Source: Maratus speciosus (lineage: Eukaryota; Arthropoda; Arachnida; Araneae; Salticidae). From it: a stretch of DNA of 64,000 nucleotides. The translations under genes were made by a program, and so were the position numbers. Of the stretch, positions 51,205 to 61,626 are shown piece by piece (the stretch's first letter is position 1; each line of letters begins with the position of its first letter). The notes below the pieces were generated by a model that was given only the letters and a program-made list of their open reading frames with translations, was not told the origin of the DNA and did no database searches. Location: the NCBI GenBank assembly GCA_963932465.1, contig OZ010786.1, forward strand, positions 275,684,411 to 275,748,410, read 5' to 3'.

Positions 51205-51242
<38 letters not shown>
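51085..51242. mobile_element. interspersed-repeat fragment with T36 run
   Basis: It is homologous to 14950-15085 (CCCTTGACTAATATAGCTACGG ... GCACCCTGGCGG) and followed by T36 at 51207-51242. The overlapping open frames on both strands are translations of the homopolymer. The family is unknown. Confidence 0.6.
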
Positions 51243-51659
51243 CAAGATTTTGCAAATGCATTTTTCATTCCGTTTTAAAGCTTTTGGCCTATACATTACT
51301 AAGCACTCATTCCTCTCCTCTTAACTCATTTTTTCATCAGTAGAGGACATTTTAAAATTTTTAATTTGTTCATTACTACCCCATACAATTTTCCAAAAAT
51401 TATGAAAAGAATTTACATAACAAATATCAACAATTAGCAGCTTCTCCTCCATTTTCACACAGTGAGCGTGTATCTGTTTCTGACAAAATCGAGTTAAACA
51501 TATAAAATCATACAAATTGCGAATCAGCTAGTATAAATATGTCATAAGAAAAACATATACAATTTTTTAATCTTATCCTACACCAGAGATACAAAAATTT
51601 GATTTTAATCAGTAAGAAAGTCAAAATACACTTAAAATATCAGCTTTATGAAAACTACA
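51243..51659. other. AT-rich intergenic, no feature seen
   Basis: Only chance frames and AT-rich sequence are present. Confidence 0.5.
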
Positions 51660-52094
51660 TACCAAGTGTGGGGCCCCCAAAATCAGGGGCCCCAGGATGA
51701 CGGTTCAGTTGGCCCATGATTTAATCGGGTCCTGAATCTTTATAATTAAGTCGTCATAAAATGTCTTTTAAGAGGATTCCTTTCGGCTTAGACCCAAGTT
51801 TCATTTGAATCTCAACCCATCTCTCCTCAACCGATCACAATACTGATAATTCATAAGGGAGAAAAAGGTAAGTGAAAGCTAAAACATTTCTGGAAGTGGC
51901 AGATGGTAGAAAAAACATTCTATTTATTACATGAAAATGATGTAATAATTGAAAAATTAAAAAAAGATCGCTAAGAAAATGTTTTGATCAAAATGTCACT
52001 TTTTCTCTCTGAACTCGAAGGAAGATTTGGGGCCGCTTAAAATACGGGGGCCCCTCGCGATTGCGACCATCGCGACCCCTTAAATCCGCCCCTG
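51660..52094. mobile_element. hAT-like element, right end only
   Basis: It ends TAAATCCGCCCCTG (52081-52094), which reversed gives the hAT-type terminus CAGGGGCGGATTTA. Short GGGGCCCC-rich blocks at 51670-51700 and 52030-52080 are typical of hAT subtermini. I could not find a matching left end or flanking duplication, so the left boundary given is arbitrary. Confidence 0.45.
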
Positions 52095-53028
52095 TTTGTA
52101 CTTCATATAAGAGATGGCAATCTTGCAATCTGAATTTTAAAAAATGTAGCGAACTGCAACACTGCCCGAGATAGTAAAATTTGAATAAGTATTATACAAC
52201 AAAACTAACCACCAACAATCCGTTAAAAATTTTCTATTAGACAGATTGTTTTCGTCTTAGGCGCTATAATTAGATGCTATTCTTTTTAGCGAAATCATGG
52301 AATTTTTTTCGTTTAAATTAAAATTCCGTCATAGACACGTTTACATCATTAGAAAATAAACTTGCTGGATAGTAATTTTTAAAAATAAGTACTATATATT
52401 TGATTACAATTATATGTAAAATATCTTTTTACAGTATTACAGCTTATGATGCATTTGTAAAAAAATTTCATCTAAAGATTTTAAATAAATATAACTGAAT
52501 ATTAGTTGGTTTCATCTAGTTGTTTCGAATGAAAAAGTTAAAAGCATAAAAGAAGAAAAATTACCTCCCCTCACCCCCTCCCTCCATGGCCCGACTATAT
52601 AGAAAGTTTCTGTGCCCAGGGCACTTTGAATTTTTCGTGCCCCCTTAAATTGGTTGATTTAATGATACTAGTTTTCGTTACATGGTATACACTTATTCAA
52701 AAAGTGTCAACTTAAAAAATTAAGTTTTCCGGAAAATGGAAAAACGGTTCCAGGAATAAAAATAAAACATTTTTTTTTTATTATTATTTATTGAAATGGA
52801 TTTTTAACCATATATTGAGATATGTTTTTGCCATTTCATGGTATTAGTTCATGGTATTAATGTCATGGTATTTTTCATAATTATTTTATTTTTTAATGGA
52901 AATTTAGATGAAATTCTGAAAATTTTCGTGCCCAGGGCATGGGCCCTGGGTACCCTTGCGATAGTCAGGACCTGCCCCACTCTTTTCTATTCGGGCGTAA
53001 TTCCTGGTACATTTAAACCCCTAATCCT
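52095..53028. other. AT-rich stretch with two GC palindromes
   Basis: GTGCCCAGGGCAC (52612-52624) is a perfect palindrome. CCCAGGGC (52931-52938) pairs with GCCCTGGG (52943-52950) across ATGG. Both share GTGCCCAGGGCA and may be ends of one decayed element. No gene is seen. Confidence 0.6.
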
Positions 53029-53819
53029 TCTATATATAAAAAAAGTTTTGATTTGGAAATGGACCAATGGGAATCTGCGTAGATATTCCGGGTAGATCGG
53101 CATCCAATATGAATGCTTAAGCATGGCCTTTCATCGTTAATATTAAAAAAAACTTGCATACAAAAATATGAAAATCGGTGGTATTATAGAGAAATGTTTG
53201 ATAAACACGCTGATGCAGACAGTTTTCAAATCGAAGAATTATTTTAAGATATATTTAATGCTAAAGTTGGGCAAAATCGTTCCATTAAAAAAGTTTTATT
53301 GGAGCAAAAACTATACATGAGAATTTAATCATTTTTAGATCATTTTATACGTTATAAGTTCACGGTGTGGAGATTGCATTTATTTTTCTTATTTGACTCA
53401 TTTTTTGAGGTTTTATTTCAATTTTAAATTCAAATTTTCAGCATTTCGAGAGATATTTTTTACAAATTTTAGAAAATGTTATTAATTTAAACTGTTGCCA
53501 GTTGTATAAAAAGCGCAAACAATAATGTTTACTTCAAATTAAAAATTTATTTACACGTGACTATTACAAACAGAAAAAGTCCTTTCGGCCAGTGCCGGGA
53601 GGAAGAGGTAGCTTTCATAATCCTTATTTAAAAAAAGCCAACTTATATCATGCAAACACACGAAGCTCAATTTAGTGGAAACCGAATATTGGAGATTCAA
53701 TACTAATTTTTATCAATATAATGAATGAGAATCGCGAAATTAGTCAGCTTTATCCAAGCTGCTTTTCTTTAAAGTAACTTATATTTGGCTGCGAAATTCG
53801 GCAATTTCTTAAAGTGCCT

Positions 53820-55582
53820 GTCATTTTAAGACAACATGATGGATGAGGCTAAGCAGTGAACTTGGTCGAGACCTTAGTAATTGCTGTGCACATGCTCACT
53901 CACATCGGAATCGGTTAATATATAGGAGTGCTGTCGCATGCAAAAAATCAGATTTTTCAAAATGTCACTCACAATAGAAATTGAAACTGCTATATCTGAG
54001 CCATTTTTTAAGGTAAAGACAAACAAAAAATGCTCCTGAATCCTTATATCAAGATCAAATACTTAAGAAAGAAACCTTTTTCAATTTCTAATTTTTTTGC
54101 ACCTCACTTTAAATATATATATATTTTTTAATTTAATGGCCGCCATTTTGAAACAAGATGGCTGATGAATCTGGCCAGCGGACTTGGTCGAGGTGTTGAT
54201 GTATACTATCCACATGCCTTCTTACATCGAAATAGGCGAATACGTGTGTTATCGCGTGACAAATACAAGATCGTTTCAAAATGTTAGCCATGCTAGAAAT
54301 TCAAAGTGCTATAAATCAATCATTTTTTAAGATATCAACAAAAGAACAAATTTTCAGAAACAAAAACTGCTCCGGAATCTTTGTATCAAGGCCAAACACA
54401 TAAAAAAAATCTTTTTCATTTTCCAATTTTTTAATACCTCATTTTGAATTTTAAATTTAATTTTTTTAAATGGCAACCCTTTTGAAACAAGATGGCGAAT
54501 GTAGCTGGCCAACGAACTCGGTCGAGACACTGGTATGTACTATGTACAGACCAAGTTACATCCAAATAGGTTCATAAATACGCCTGTTATCGCGTGACAA
54601 AAATCAGGTCGTTTTAAAATGTCAGCCACAAGAGAAATTCAAAATGCTATTACTCAGCCTTTTTTTTTAGATATAAACGAAAGAAAAACTGTTCCGGAAT
54701 CTTTGTATTAACGTCAAACACATACAAAAAAATCTTTTTCATTTTCCAAATTTTTGGTATCTCATTTTAAATTTTTTTATTTTTTAATTTTTTTAAATGG
54801 ACGCCATTTTGAAACAAGATGGCGGATGAAGTTGGCCAACGAACTCGGTCGAGATATTTGTATGTACTATGTACACACCAAGGTACATTCAAGTCGGTTC
54901 ATAAATACGCCTGTTATTACGTGAGAAAAATCAGGACGTTTCAAAATGTCAGCTACGCTAGAAATTCAAAATGCTATAACTCAGCCATTTCTTAAGATAT
55001 AGACGAAACAAAAACTGCTCCCGAATCTTTTTATCAAGGTCAAACACATAAGAAGAAAATATTTTTTCAATTTTCAATTTTTGGTACCACATTTCAAATT
55101 TAAATTTTTCTTAAAAATTTAAATGGCCGCCATTTTTAAACAAGATGGCGGGTGAAGCTGGCCAACGAACCCGGTCGAGACTTTGGTATGTACTATGTAT
55201 AAACGAAGTTACATCCAAATCGGTTCATAAATACGCCTTTTATCGCGTGACAAAATTCAGGACGTTTCAAAATGTCAGCCACGCTAGAAATTCAAAATGC
55301 TATAACTCAGCCATTTTTTAAGATATAGACGAAACAAAAACTGCTCCGGAATCTTTGTATAAAGGTCAAATACATAAGAAAAAAATATTTTTCCATTTTT
55401 AATTTTTTGGTACCACATTTCAAGTTTTAATTTTTTTTTAAATTTTAAATGGCCGCCATTTTGAAACAAAACGACGGATGAAGCTGGCCAACGAACTCGG
55501 TCGAGACATTGGTATATACTATGTACACACCGAATTACATCGAAATCGGTTTATAATTACGGGAGTTACAGTGTGACATAGG

Positions 55583-55590
<8 letters not shown>
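53820..55590. repeat. 327-bp tandem array, 6 units, with paired GCCATTTT/AAGATGGC motifs
   Basis: Units start near 53820, 54143, 54475, 54803, 55127 and 55451 with GCCGCCATTTTGAAACAAGATGGCGG-like heads. They continue with CTGGCCAACGAACTCGGTCGAG, ATGTACTATGTACACACC, ATCGGTTCATAAATACGCC and CAAAATGTCAGCCACGC. The first unit is the most degraded. In most units the head carries two inverted ATGGC cores, about 12 bases apart. (AT)n at about 55580-55624 follows. Confidence 0.85.
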
Positions 55591-55626
<36 letters not shown>

Positions 55627-55721
55627 ATTTTGAACGGAGGGTGGTTTCGGGGTCTGGGGGTCATGATCGATGAAAATATACCAAAATTTTTTGAAATCGC
55701 TTTCCTCCGAACGGCTGCAAT

Positions 55722-55750
55722 AGGTAGCTTTTTTGTAAAGAAAGCTACCT
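55722..55750. other. perfect 10-bp-stem hairpin
   Basis: AGGTAGCTTT (55722-55731) pairs with AAAGCTACCT (55741-55750). The 9-base loop TTTGTAAAG shares TTGTAAAG with the loop of the hairpin at 501-531. Confidence 0.7.
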
Positions 55751-55820
55751 AAAAATACTTTAAAATTACAATTAAATTATTACATGTTAAAAGCAGGAAA
55801 ATTAAATCATAAGAACCATA

Positions 55821-56011
55821 GGCACAGATGTCATATACCATATTGGCGCAATTTTTTTTCCGACGCCAATTTGGCGAAAACATCAATAGCATAAACAACA
55901 ACATCCGGGTTACCATATCAAGCAAAATAACGACACTTTAGCACCAGTTAAGTACCCGTTGCGTATATGAAATTGGCGTCAGAAAAAAATTGCGCCAATG
56001 ACATCTGTGCC
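55821..56011. mobile_element. MITE, 191 bp, 8-bp duplication GAACCATA
   Basis: The ends GGCACAGATGTCAT and ATGACATCTGTGCC are perfect inverted repeats. The inverted similarity continues inward as TTGGCGCAATTTTTTT...GACGCCAATT, with a short indel. The 8-bp direct repeat GAACCATA is exact (55813-55820, 56012-56019), fitting a hAT-type non-autonomous element. It has no coding capacity. Confidence 0.88.
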
Positions 56012-56457
56012 GAACCATATTTACACTAGAATTTAAAAAGAGAAACGAAATCTTAAAATAAAAAAAATCATTATTATGCGTTAAAACTTGTAATTTGAGG
56101 AAATTACGTCATATTTAAAATGGCAAAAAATATAGCAGAACAATTTAAATTGAAAAATATATTTGCGCGAGATATTTTGAGATAATCTTTTCAACTATTA
56201 TCGTGAATTCGAAGACAGCGCAAATAATATTTCTTTCTAACAACAAAAGTATTTTCACGTGAATATTAATAAGAGAAATAAAACTTTGGTGTAAATTACT
56301 TCAGATTTGAAACGATACATTTAAAATGATTTAAAAGATTTTTATTTAATGATTTTTATTTAAAAGAATTATCTTATAGCGCTGTTAAAAAATACCGGGA
56401 GACAATGACACTATTTACTTAATTCATTTTACATTAGCTTATTTTCAAATATTTAAC

Positions 56458-56740
56458 GGTACTTTTTAGTTATCCTGTCGATCAAATTACTGTCGCCAAA
56501 TTGTAAGATTAAATGCCAATAATTGTTGCCATTAATTAATTAATTGCAAGATTAAATGCCAATAATGGCCAATAAAACCATTAATTCGACGTTTTATTTG
56601 TATTTTTATTAATATTTTACTAATTTATTTGTTCTTTCGTTATTTAAAATAAAAATTATGTCAATGTGTATAATTTGGCGAGTGGTTTGACGATTTATAT
56701 AAATTGGCGAAATTGGTCGACGGGATAACTAAGAAGTACC
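56458..56740. mobile_element. TIR element, 283 bp, TTGGCG-rich
   Basis: The left end GGTACTTTTTAGTTATCC and the reversed right end GGTACTTCTTAGTTATCC match at 17 of 18 bases, and similarity continues as TGTCGATCAA/CGTCGACCAA. The flanks TATTTAAC (56450-56457) and AGTTTAAC (56741-56748) are a likely 8-bp duplication with two mismatches. A local duplication of about 60 bp (ATTGTAAGATTAAATGCCAATAA) lies at 56498-56575. Confidence 0.7.
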
Positions 56741-56882
56741 AGTTTAACTAATTTTTTTAATTAAATACGAAAAAAGCCATTGTATCTCTTAACAGCAGCA
56801 GATTTGGCCTTAAAAATCCCCAATCCAAGGAAAACGAATGGAAACCCGTTTACAGATAGATCGCTACTGTTTTTTTTATTAT

Positions 56883-57161
56883 TGTAGCCGTCTGCTATTT
56901 CTCTCTCTCTCTCGCACGCGAGGAGCCAGCCAATAGGAATGAGGCGCATTTCCTCCCCCCGCGTTTTCTGCGGAGAGCTTTTGAAGTCACGTGACGCAGT
57001 AACATTCGAACTCTGCAGAGAGCGGCAGATTATTCTGTCAGTGACGATGGCGAATATTTGACTATGTGTTGTTATGTTAATAAAGTTTATTTTTCTACAA
57101 ACCTTCTGATTATTTGAGTCACCGAGATATTTTTATCATCTGCCTTCAATCCATTCTCTAA
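56883..57161 (+). repeat. 5' LTR
   Basis: It starts TGTAGCCGTCTGC and ends ATTCTCTAA. Inside are a (CT)n pyrimidine run, CCAATAGG (CCAAT-box-like), GTCACGTGAC (an E-box palindrome) and AATAAAG, a polyadenylation signal. No clear TATA box is seen. It lies just downstream of the TTGGCG-rich TIR element. Confidence 0.95.
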
Positions 57162-57163
57162 AA

Positions 57164-57175
57164 TGGTGACCGCGG
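57164..57175 (+). promoter_or_regulatory. primer-binding site for minus-strand DNA synthesis
   Basis: TGGTGACCGCGG begins two bases after the LTR. TGG would pair with a tRNA 3' CCA end. Which tRNA is used cannot be decided from the window. Confidence 0.75.
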
Positions 57176-57252
57176 ATTTTTGAACCTTCAACTATTTCAT
57201 AGACCGTCGAACTATTCAACTGTTTCATGGAACGTTTTGTTTAACTAGCAAA

Positions 57253-58029
57253 ATGGCAACTGCTGAAACATCTGCCGTAGTCATTCCACCCTATATCCCT
57301 GTGGACCCTACATTATGGTTTCATATGCTGGAGAGCACATTCGAATTAGCTACTCCTAAAGCTATCACTGAGTCGAAAACAAAATATAATTATGTTGTAG
57401 CGCATCTACCGCCTGCTACTGCTACTATGGTTCGAGATATAATTATGAGTCCTGATCCTACTGATCCTTATCAGATTTTGAAAGCAAAAGTTATCGAACG
57501 TTGCGGAGAAAGTCGTACTTTAGAAATACGGAAACTGCTAGCTGGAGAAAGCCTGGGTGACAGAAAACCAACTGAATTACTTCGATTAATGAAAAGACGG
57601 GCTGAAAGCCATAATATCAGTAACGATCTTCTTTTAGAACTGTTTACTCAACAAATGCCAACCACTGTGCAAACGATTCTAGCTTCCATTGAAAAAATTA
57701 CTCCAGATAAAGCGGCGGATATTGCTGATAGAATAATTGAATTAACGCCTTCCAACATTAGTTCTGTTTCGATTCGAACACCAACAACTGAATCTCAGAC
57801 ACCACCAGCCATTGATATGCTCGTAAAAGAAATACAAGCATTACGCCAAGAGGTCGCTCATCTTCGTCGTTCAAGAAGTGTATCTAGAAGTGATAACCAT
57901 CAGCGTAATCATTCTCAGCCCCGCCATAGGGATGCAACATTGTGTTGGTATCACCAAAAATATCAAGAAAAAGCAAAAAAGTGCCTAGCGCCTTGTTCTT
58001 ATTCGGAAAACCAGAAGCGGGAAGAGTAG
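57253..58029 (+). CDS. gag: Gag-like capsid/nucleocapsid protein of the Gypsy element
   Basis: This 258-residue frame begins at an AAAATGG-context ATG, the first long one after the primer site. Residues 15-165 look like the helical capsid-type Gag domain of Ty3/Gypsy elements (ALWFxxLESxF-like start, then a long helical KLLAGE...RRA region). Residues 205-227 are Arg/Ser/His-rich, suiting RNA binding. C231, H234, C244 and C248 form a CxxH...CxxxC zinc-binding motif. The protein would assemble cytoplasmic particles that package the element RNA. The frame stops at 58027-58029 and overlaps pol in the -1 frame. The finger lies across the overlap, so a -1 shift at 57975 would drop its last two cysteines from the fusion. 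Confidence 0.9.
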   Translation: MATAETSAVVIPPYIPVDPTLWFHMLESTFELATPKAITESKTKYNYVVAHLPPATATMVRDIIMSPDPTDPYQILKAKVIERCGESRTLEIRKLLAGESLGDRKPTELLRLMKRRAESHNISNDLLLELFTQQMPTTVQTILASIEKITPDKAADIADRIIELTPSNISSVSIRTPTTESQTPPAIDMLVKEIQALRQEVAHLRRSRSVSRSDNHQRNHSQPRHRDATLCWYHQKYQEKAKKCLAPCSYSENQKREE

Positions 58030-59726
58030 CGGCGACGGACTTCTCCCCAGCACCTTCTCGTCGCCTTTTCGTTAGAGACAGAAATACAGGTATGTGTTTT
58101 CTAGTCGATTCTGGATCTGATGCCTCACTTGTGGCCGCGAATAAAAATGACAAAACTAAGCCTGTTCTTCAAAACTTTCGTGCTGCTAATGGCACAAAAA
58201 TTAATGTGTATGGTCGTAAATGTATTAATACCAACTTAGGCCTACGCCGAAATTTTACATATTCTTTTTATATTTGTGATGTTTCATGTGCTATTTTAGG
58301 AGCTGATTTTTTGCATAATTTTAATTTAAAACTTGATTTACGGAATCGTCGTCTTATTGATTCCACTACTAATTTAAAAGCTCCTGCTATATTAAGTACT
58401 TGTAATATATTTTCTGTGAAACCCAATGTTGTAAATGATATATATGGTAAATTATTATTTAAATTTCCTGAAATCGCGAAATTACCGGATCCCAACCAAC
58501 CGGTTAAGCATAATACTGTGCATTATATAAACACTAAGGGGCCTCCAGTCGCTGCTAAGCCTAGACGGCTAGCTCCAGATCGGTTAAAAATTGCCAAAGC
58601 TGAATTTCAGCACATGCTACAACTCGGTCATATGAGACCTTCTAAAAGTAATTACTCTTCGCCTTTGCACCTGGTGCCGAAGAAAGGATCTGTCAATTGG
58701 AGACCTGTTGGTGATTATCGTGCTCTAAATGCACAAACTGTTAAAGAAAAATATCCTATCCCTTGTATCGCAGATTTCACTGCTGAATTACATGGTAAAC
58801 AAATCTTCAGTCACATTGATCTAGTAAAAGCCTACCATCAAATTCCCATAAATCCTGATGATGTATATAAAACTGCGATTTGCACTCCATTCGGACTTTT
58901 CGAAAGCACTCGTATGCAATTCGGCCTTTGTAACGCTTCCTCAACTTTTCAACGATTTATTGATGACGTAATTCGTGACTTAGGATTTGTTTACGCATTC
59001 CTTGATGATTTTCTAATTGCATCAAATAATGAAACTGAACATTTAGAACACCTTGAGTTGTTGTTTTATAGACTTAAAGAGTATGGTCTGTGTATTAATG
59101 TTGATAAATGTAAATTTGGCCAATCCACTATCGATTTTTTAGGATTCAAACTTTCAGCTGAAGGAATTGAACCCTTACCTGATCGTGTAAAATGCATCCT
59201 AGATTTCCCTCAGCCCTCTACCTTAACTCAACTAAGACGCTACTTAGGTCTTTTCAATTTTTATCGACGGTGCATTCCCAAAGCTGCCGATATTTTAGCT
59301 CCACTCGTTAAATTCCTAGAAGGACACAAAAATACGAAAAAACATCCCCGTTCCAATGCTAACAAAACTGAGCAATTGCAATGGAACGATGAAGCCATTC
59401 TTTCCTTCACTGCTTCAAAAGAAGCTATAGCTCGAGTTACATTATTACGACATCCAATTCCTGGCGACCAGCTAAGCTTATGGGTCGATGCCAGCAATGT
59501 CGCAATTGGTGGATCTTTAATGCAACTCTCCGAAAACCAATGGGAACCAATAGCATTTTATTCCTGTAAATTAAATAAATCTCAAAGAAATTGGTCTACT
59601 TATGATCGTGAATTATTTGCTATTTATTGTTCTATAAAAAAAATTCAGACACATGCTAGAAGGTCGGAATTTCATTATTTATACAGACCAAAAACCCCTT
59701 ACATTCGCATTTCAACAAAACCCTGA
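57942..59726 (+). pseudogene. pol: Pol, first part: protease, reverse transcriptase, start of RNase H
   Basis: This 594-codon open frame has a first ATG that is incidental; translation should enter from gag. Residues 54-64 ([11 protein letters not shown]) are a retropepsin active site with DSG in place of the common DTG, and ILGADFL (118-124) is the matching flap-distal motif. Reverse transcriptase spans about 205-405, with HIDL (D293), TPFGLFE (315-321), QFGLCNAS and the catalytic FLDD (353-356, where YxDD is more usual). The connection region follows, then RNase H with D516 (WVDAS) and E557 (DREL). After SIKK the frame is lost at an A8 run (59636-59643), the next 27 codons are junk, and a stop follows. 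The true RNase H continues in the overlapping frame. The break is a one-base gain, real or a homopolymer error. Confidence 0.92.
57975..57981 (+). promoter_or_regulatory. candidate -1 ribosomal slippery heptamer A AAA AAG
   Basis: In the gag frame the codons are GCA AAA AAG, so A-AAA-AAG has the canonical X-XXY-YYZ phasing, and pol is exactly in the -1 frame. No obvious downstream pseudoknot was found by eye. The competing explanation is a one-base loss near 58004-58006: gag-frame residues up to C248 and pol-frame residues from G22 of the pol frame look like one continuous family sequence there. Confidence 0.45.
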
Positions 59727-61035
59727 TAAATGTAGCCCACGTCAATTGAGACATTTAGACTATATTTCACAGTTTTCTACTGATATTAGATATACTAAAG
59801 GCTCTGACAACATTGTGGCCGATGCATTATCTCGAATTGAGATAGATTCAATTTCTCCTAATGTGTTAGATTTTAAAGAGTTTGCCACTGCTCAGACAAA
59901 TGATGAAGAGCTAAAACAACTTCTCGAATTTGACACCACTTCATTAAAATTAGAAAAACATTATTTTCCACTCGAAGATGTACATTTATATTGCGATATG
60001 TCACAAAAACATCCTCGACCATTTGTTCCTAAAAGTATGCGACAATCAGTTTTTTCAACCTTGCATTATTTCTCGCATCCTGGTATCTCAGCTTCATTAG
60101 ATTTAATTTCCAAACGATTTGTATGGCCTCGCATGCGTAAGGACATAAAATCTATGGTTCGCAGCTGTACGAAATGTCAAAAAGCTAAAATCTTTCAACA
60201 CACCAAATCACCAATTGGTACATTCTCTGAACCTGATGCTCGTGTTGCCCATATTCATATTGATTTTATCGGACCTTTACCATCATCCGATGGCAATCAG
60301 TATTGCATGACCATCATTGATAGGTTCACGAGATGGCCCGAAGTTATACCCACATCTGATATGACTGCAGAAACAACTGCTCGTACATTGATACACAGTT
60401 GGATCTCCAGATTTGGAACCCCTGTTACCATCACTACTGATCAGGGTAGAAACTTTGAGTCCACTCTTTTCAAAGAGCTTACAGATGGATTAGGATGTAA
60501 ACGCATCAGAACTACAGCATACCATCCACAGTCTAACGGTTTTATTGAAAGATTCCATCGCCATCTTAAGAGTTCTCTTAAAGCTCACAATCAAATTCAA
60601 TGGACTGAAATCTTCCCCATTGTCTTACTTGGTTTACGCACTGCTCTTAAAAATGATATCCAAGCGACCTGTGCTCAACTTGTTTATGGCACAAATATCA
60701 GACTACCCTCTGATCTCATAAACACTGAAACTATAAATCAACCACCTACTCTTACATACGTGACTGAGTTAACTGAAAAAATGAGAAAGTTAAATCCCAT
60801 TGCCACTGCAATGCACGGCAATCCTAAAATTTATGTCAATCCCTCACTAAAAACCTGTTCACACGTGTTTCTTAGATCAGATAAAGTCAATCCTCCCTTA
60901 TCACCCCCTTATACAGGACCTCATCGAGTGATTGACAGGTCTGAGAAAACGTTTGACTTGGAAATAAACGGGAAGCGCTGTACTATATCTATTGATCGCA
61001 TTAAACCTGCATATCAATTAGCAGATTCTATTTAA
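59653..61035 (+). pseudogene. pol: Pol, second part: end of RNase H and integrase
   Basis: This 460-codon frame continues Pol after the A8 break; its ATG is internal. Residues 1-62 finish RNase H (TDQKPL with D12, VADALSR with D57). The integrase zinc module has H138, H142, C172 and C175. The catalytic core has D204 (HIDFIGP), D263 (TTDQGRNF) and E299 (GFIERFHR), a D,D35E spacing normal for this family. The C-terminal domain ends with PPYTGPHRV (418-426), a GPY/F-type module. A TAA stop (61033-61035) interrupts it, but 41 conserved-looking codons follow in the same frame. It would cut and join element cDNA to chromosomal DNA. Confidence 0.92.
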
Positions 61036-61161
61036 CCTTCCCAACCTCAAAAACAAAATGAGCCCATAAATTTTCCAACTACTCCTGTCGAACACCCTAC
61101 CACCAAATCTGGTCGTAAAGTTCGTTTTCCGAAACATCTCGTTACGGATTATATTGTTTAA
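61036..61161 (+). pseudogene. Pol C-terminal tail behind an in-frame stop
   Basis: Directly after the TAA at 61033 the same frame stays open for 41 codons and ends at TAA 61159-61161. It includes TTKSGRKVRFPKHL and VTDYIV, a basic SGRxVxFP tail of the sort found at the C terminus of related arthropod Gypsy polyproteins. That suggests the TAA is a nonsense mutation, or less likely a read-through stop. Confidence 0.65.
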
Positions 61162-61346
61162 AACATTTGATGTATATAGTGTGCATACTATTTCCTTCTC
61201 AAAAATATGTTTTTCATGTAATGCATAATATATTTTCTATTTTTTTTTTGCATCATATCTACTTTAATTTTACTCAAGACCTTTCTTATGTATCTAATTA
61301 ATTGCTACCTTTTTGTAATCGCGACTTCGTCACTGGGGGCATACTC
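61162..61346 (+). other. 3' untranslated segment and polypurine-tract candidate
   Basis: This AT-rich segment lies between pol and the 3' LTR. The only purine-rich candidate next to the LTR is CTGGGGGCATACTC (61333-61346), which is short and interrupted. A GGGGG run near the LTR is usual for the primer of plus-strand DNA in this group. Confidence 0.5.
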
Positions 61347-61626
61347 TGTAGCCGTCTGCTATTTCTCTCTCTCTCTCGCACGCGAGGAGCCAGCCAATAG
61401 CAATGAGGCGCATTTCCTCCCCCCGCGTTTTCTGCGGAGAGCTTTTGAAGTCACGTGACGCAGTAACATTCGAACTCTGCAGAGAGCGGCAGATTATTCT
61501 GTCAGTGACGATGGCGAATATTTGACTATGTGTTGTTATGTTAATAAAGTTTATTTTTCTACAAAACCTTCTGATTATTTGAGTCACCGAGATATTTTTA
61601 TCATCTGCCTTCAATCCATTCTCTAA
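61347..61626 (+). repeat. 3' LTR
   Basis: It is 280 bp and the same as 56883-57161 except for C in place of G in the CCAATAG(G/C)AATG block and one extra A in ACAAAACC. The AATAAAG signal is preserved. The minus-strand frame through it is an artefact that also appears over the 5' LTR. Confidence 0.95.

Larger units (their letters stand above)
56883..61626 (+). mobile_element. Ty3/Gypsy LTR retrotransposon, young, frame-broken
   Basis: It has two LTRs of 279 and 280 bp differing by one substitution (GGAATG/GCAATG) and one A in a short A run. Its primer-binding site is TGGTGACCGCGG, and it encodes Gag and Pol in the order protease, reverse transcriptase, RNase H, integrase, which defines Ty3/Gypsy. 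ATTAT flanks both ends (56878-56882 and 61627-61631), a 5-bp target duplication; a 4-bp TTAT reading is also possible. No envelope-like gene follows pol, so it is a retrotransposon rather than an errantivirus-type element. The frames are broken at three places, so this copy probably cannot move unaided unless those are sequencing errors. Confidence 0.95.

Noticed and set aside
51034..51324. Overlapping poly-Lys and poly-Phe frames
   Set aside because: They are translations of a T36 homopolymer on opposite strands.
57884..58153. 89-codon minus-strand frame opposite the gag/pol overlap
   Set aside because: It is a shadow of the real plus-strand coding sequence, with no recognisable domain.
61330..61614. 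Minus-strand 94-codon frame across the 3' LTR
   Set aside because: It is only the complement of the LTR; the 5' LTR shows a related partial frame. There is no domain and no start context.
56883..61626. Envelope-like gene making this an endogenous retrovirus
   Set aside because: Only about 185 bp lie between the Pol tail and the 3' LTR, with no signal peptide or membrane segment; it is a plain Gypsy retrotransposon.
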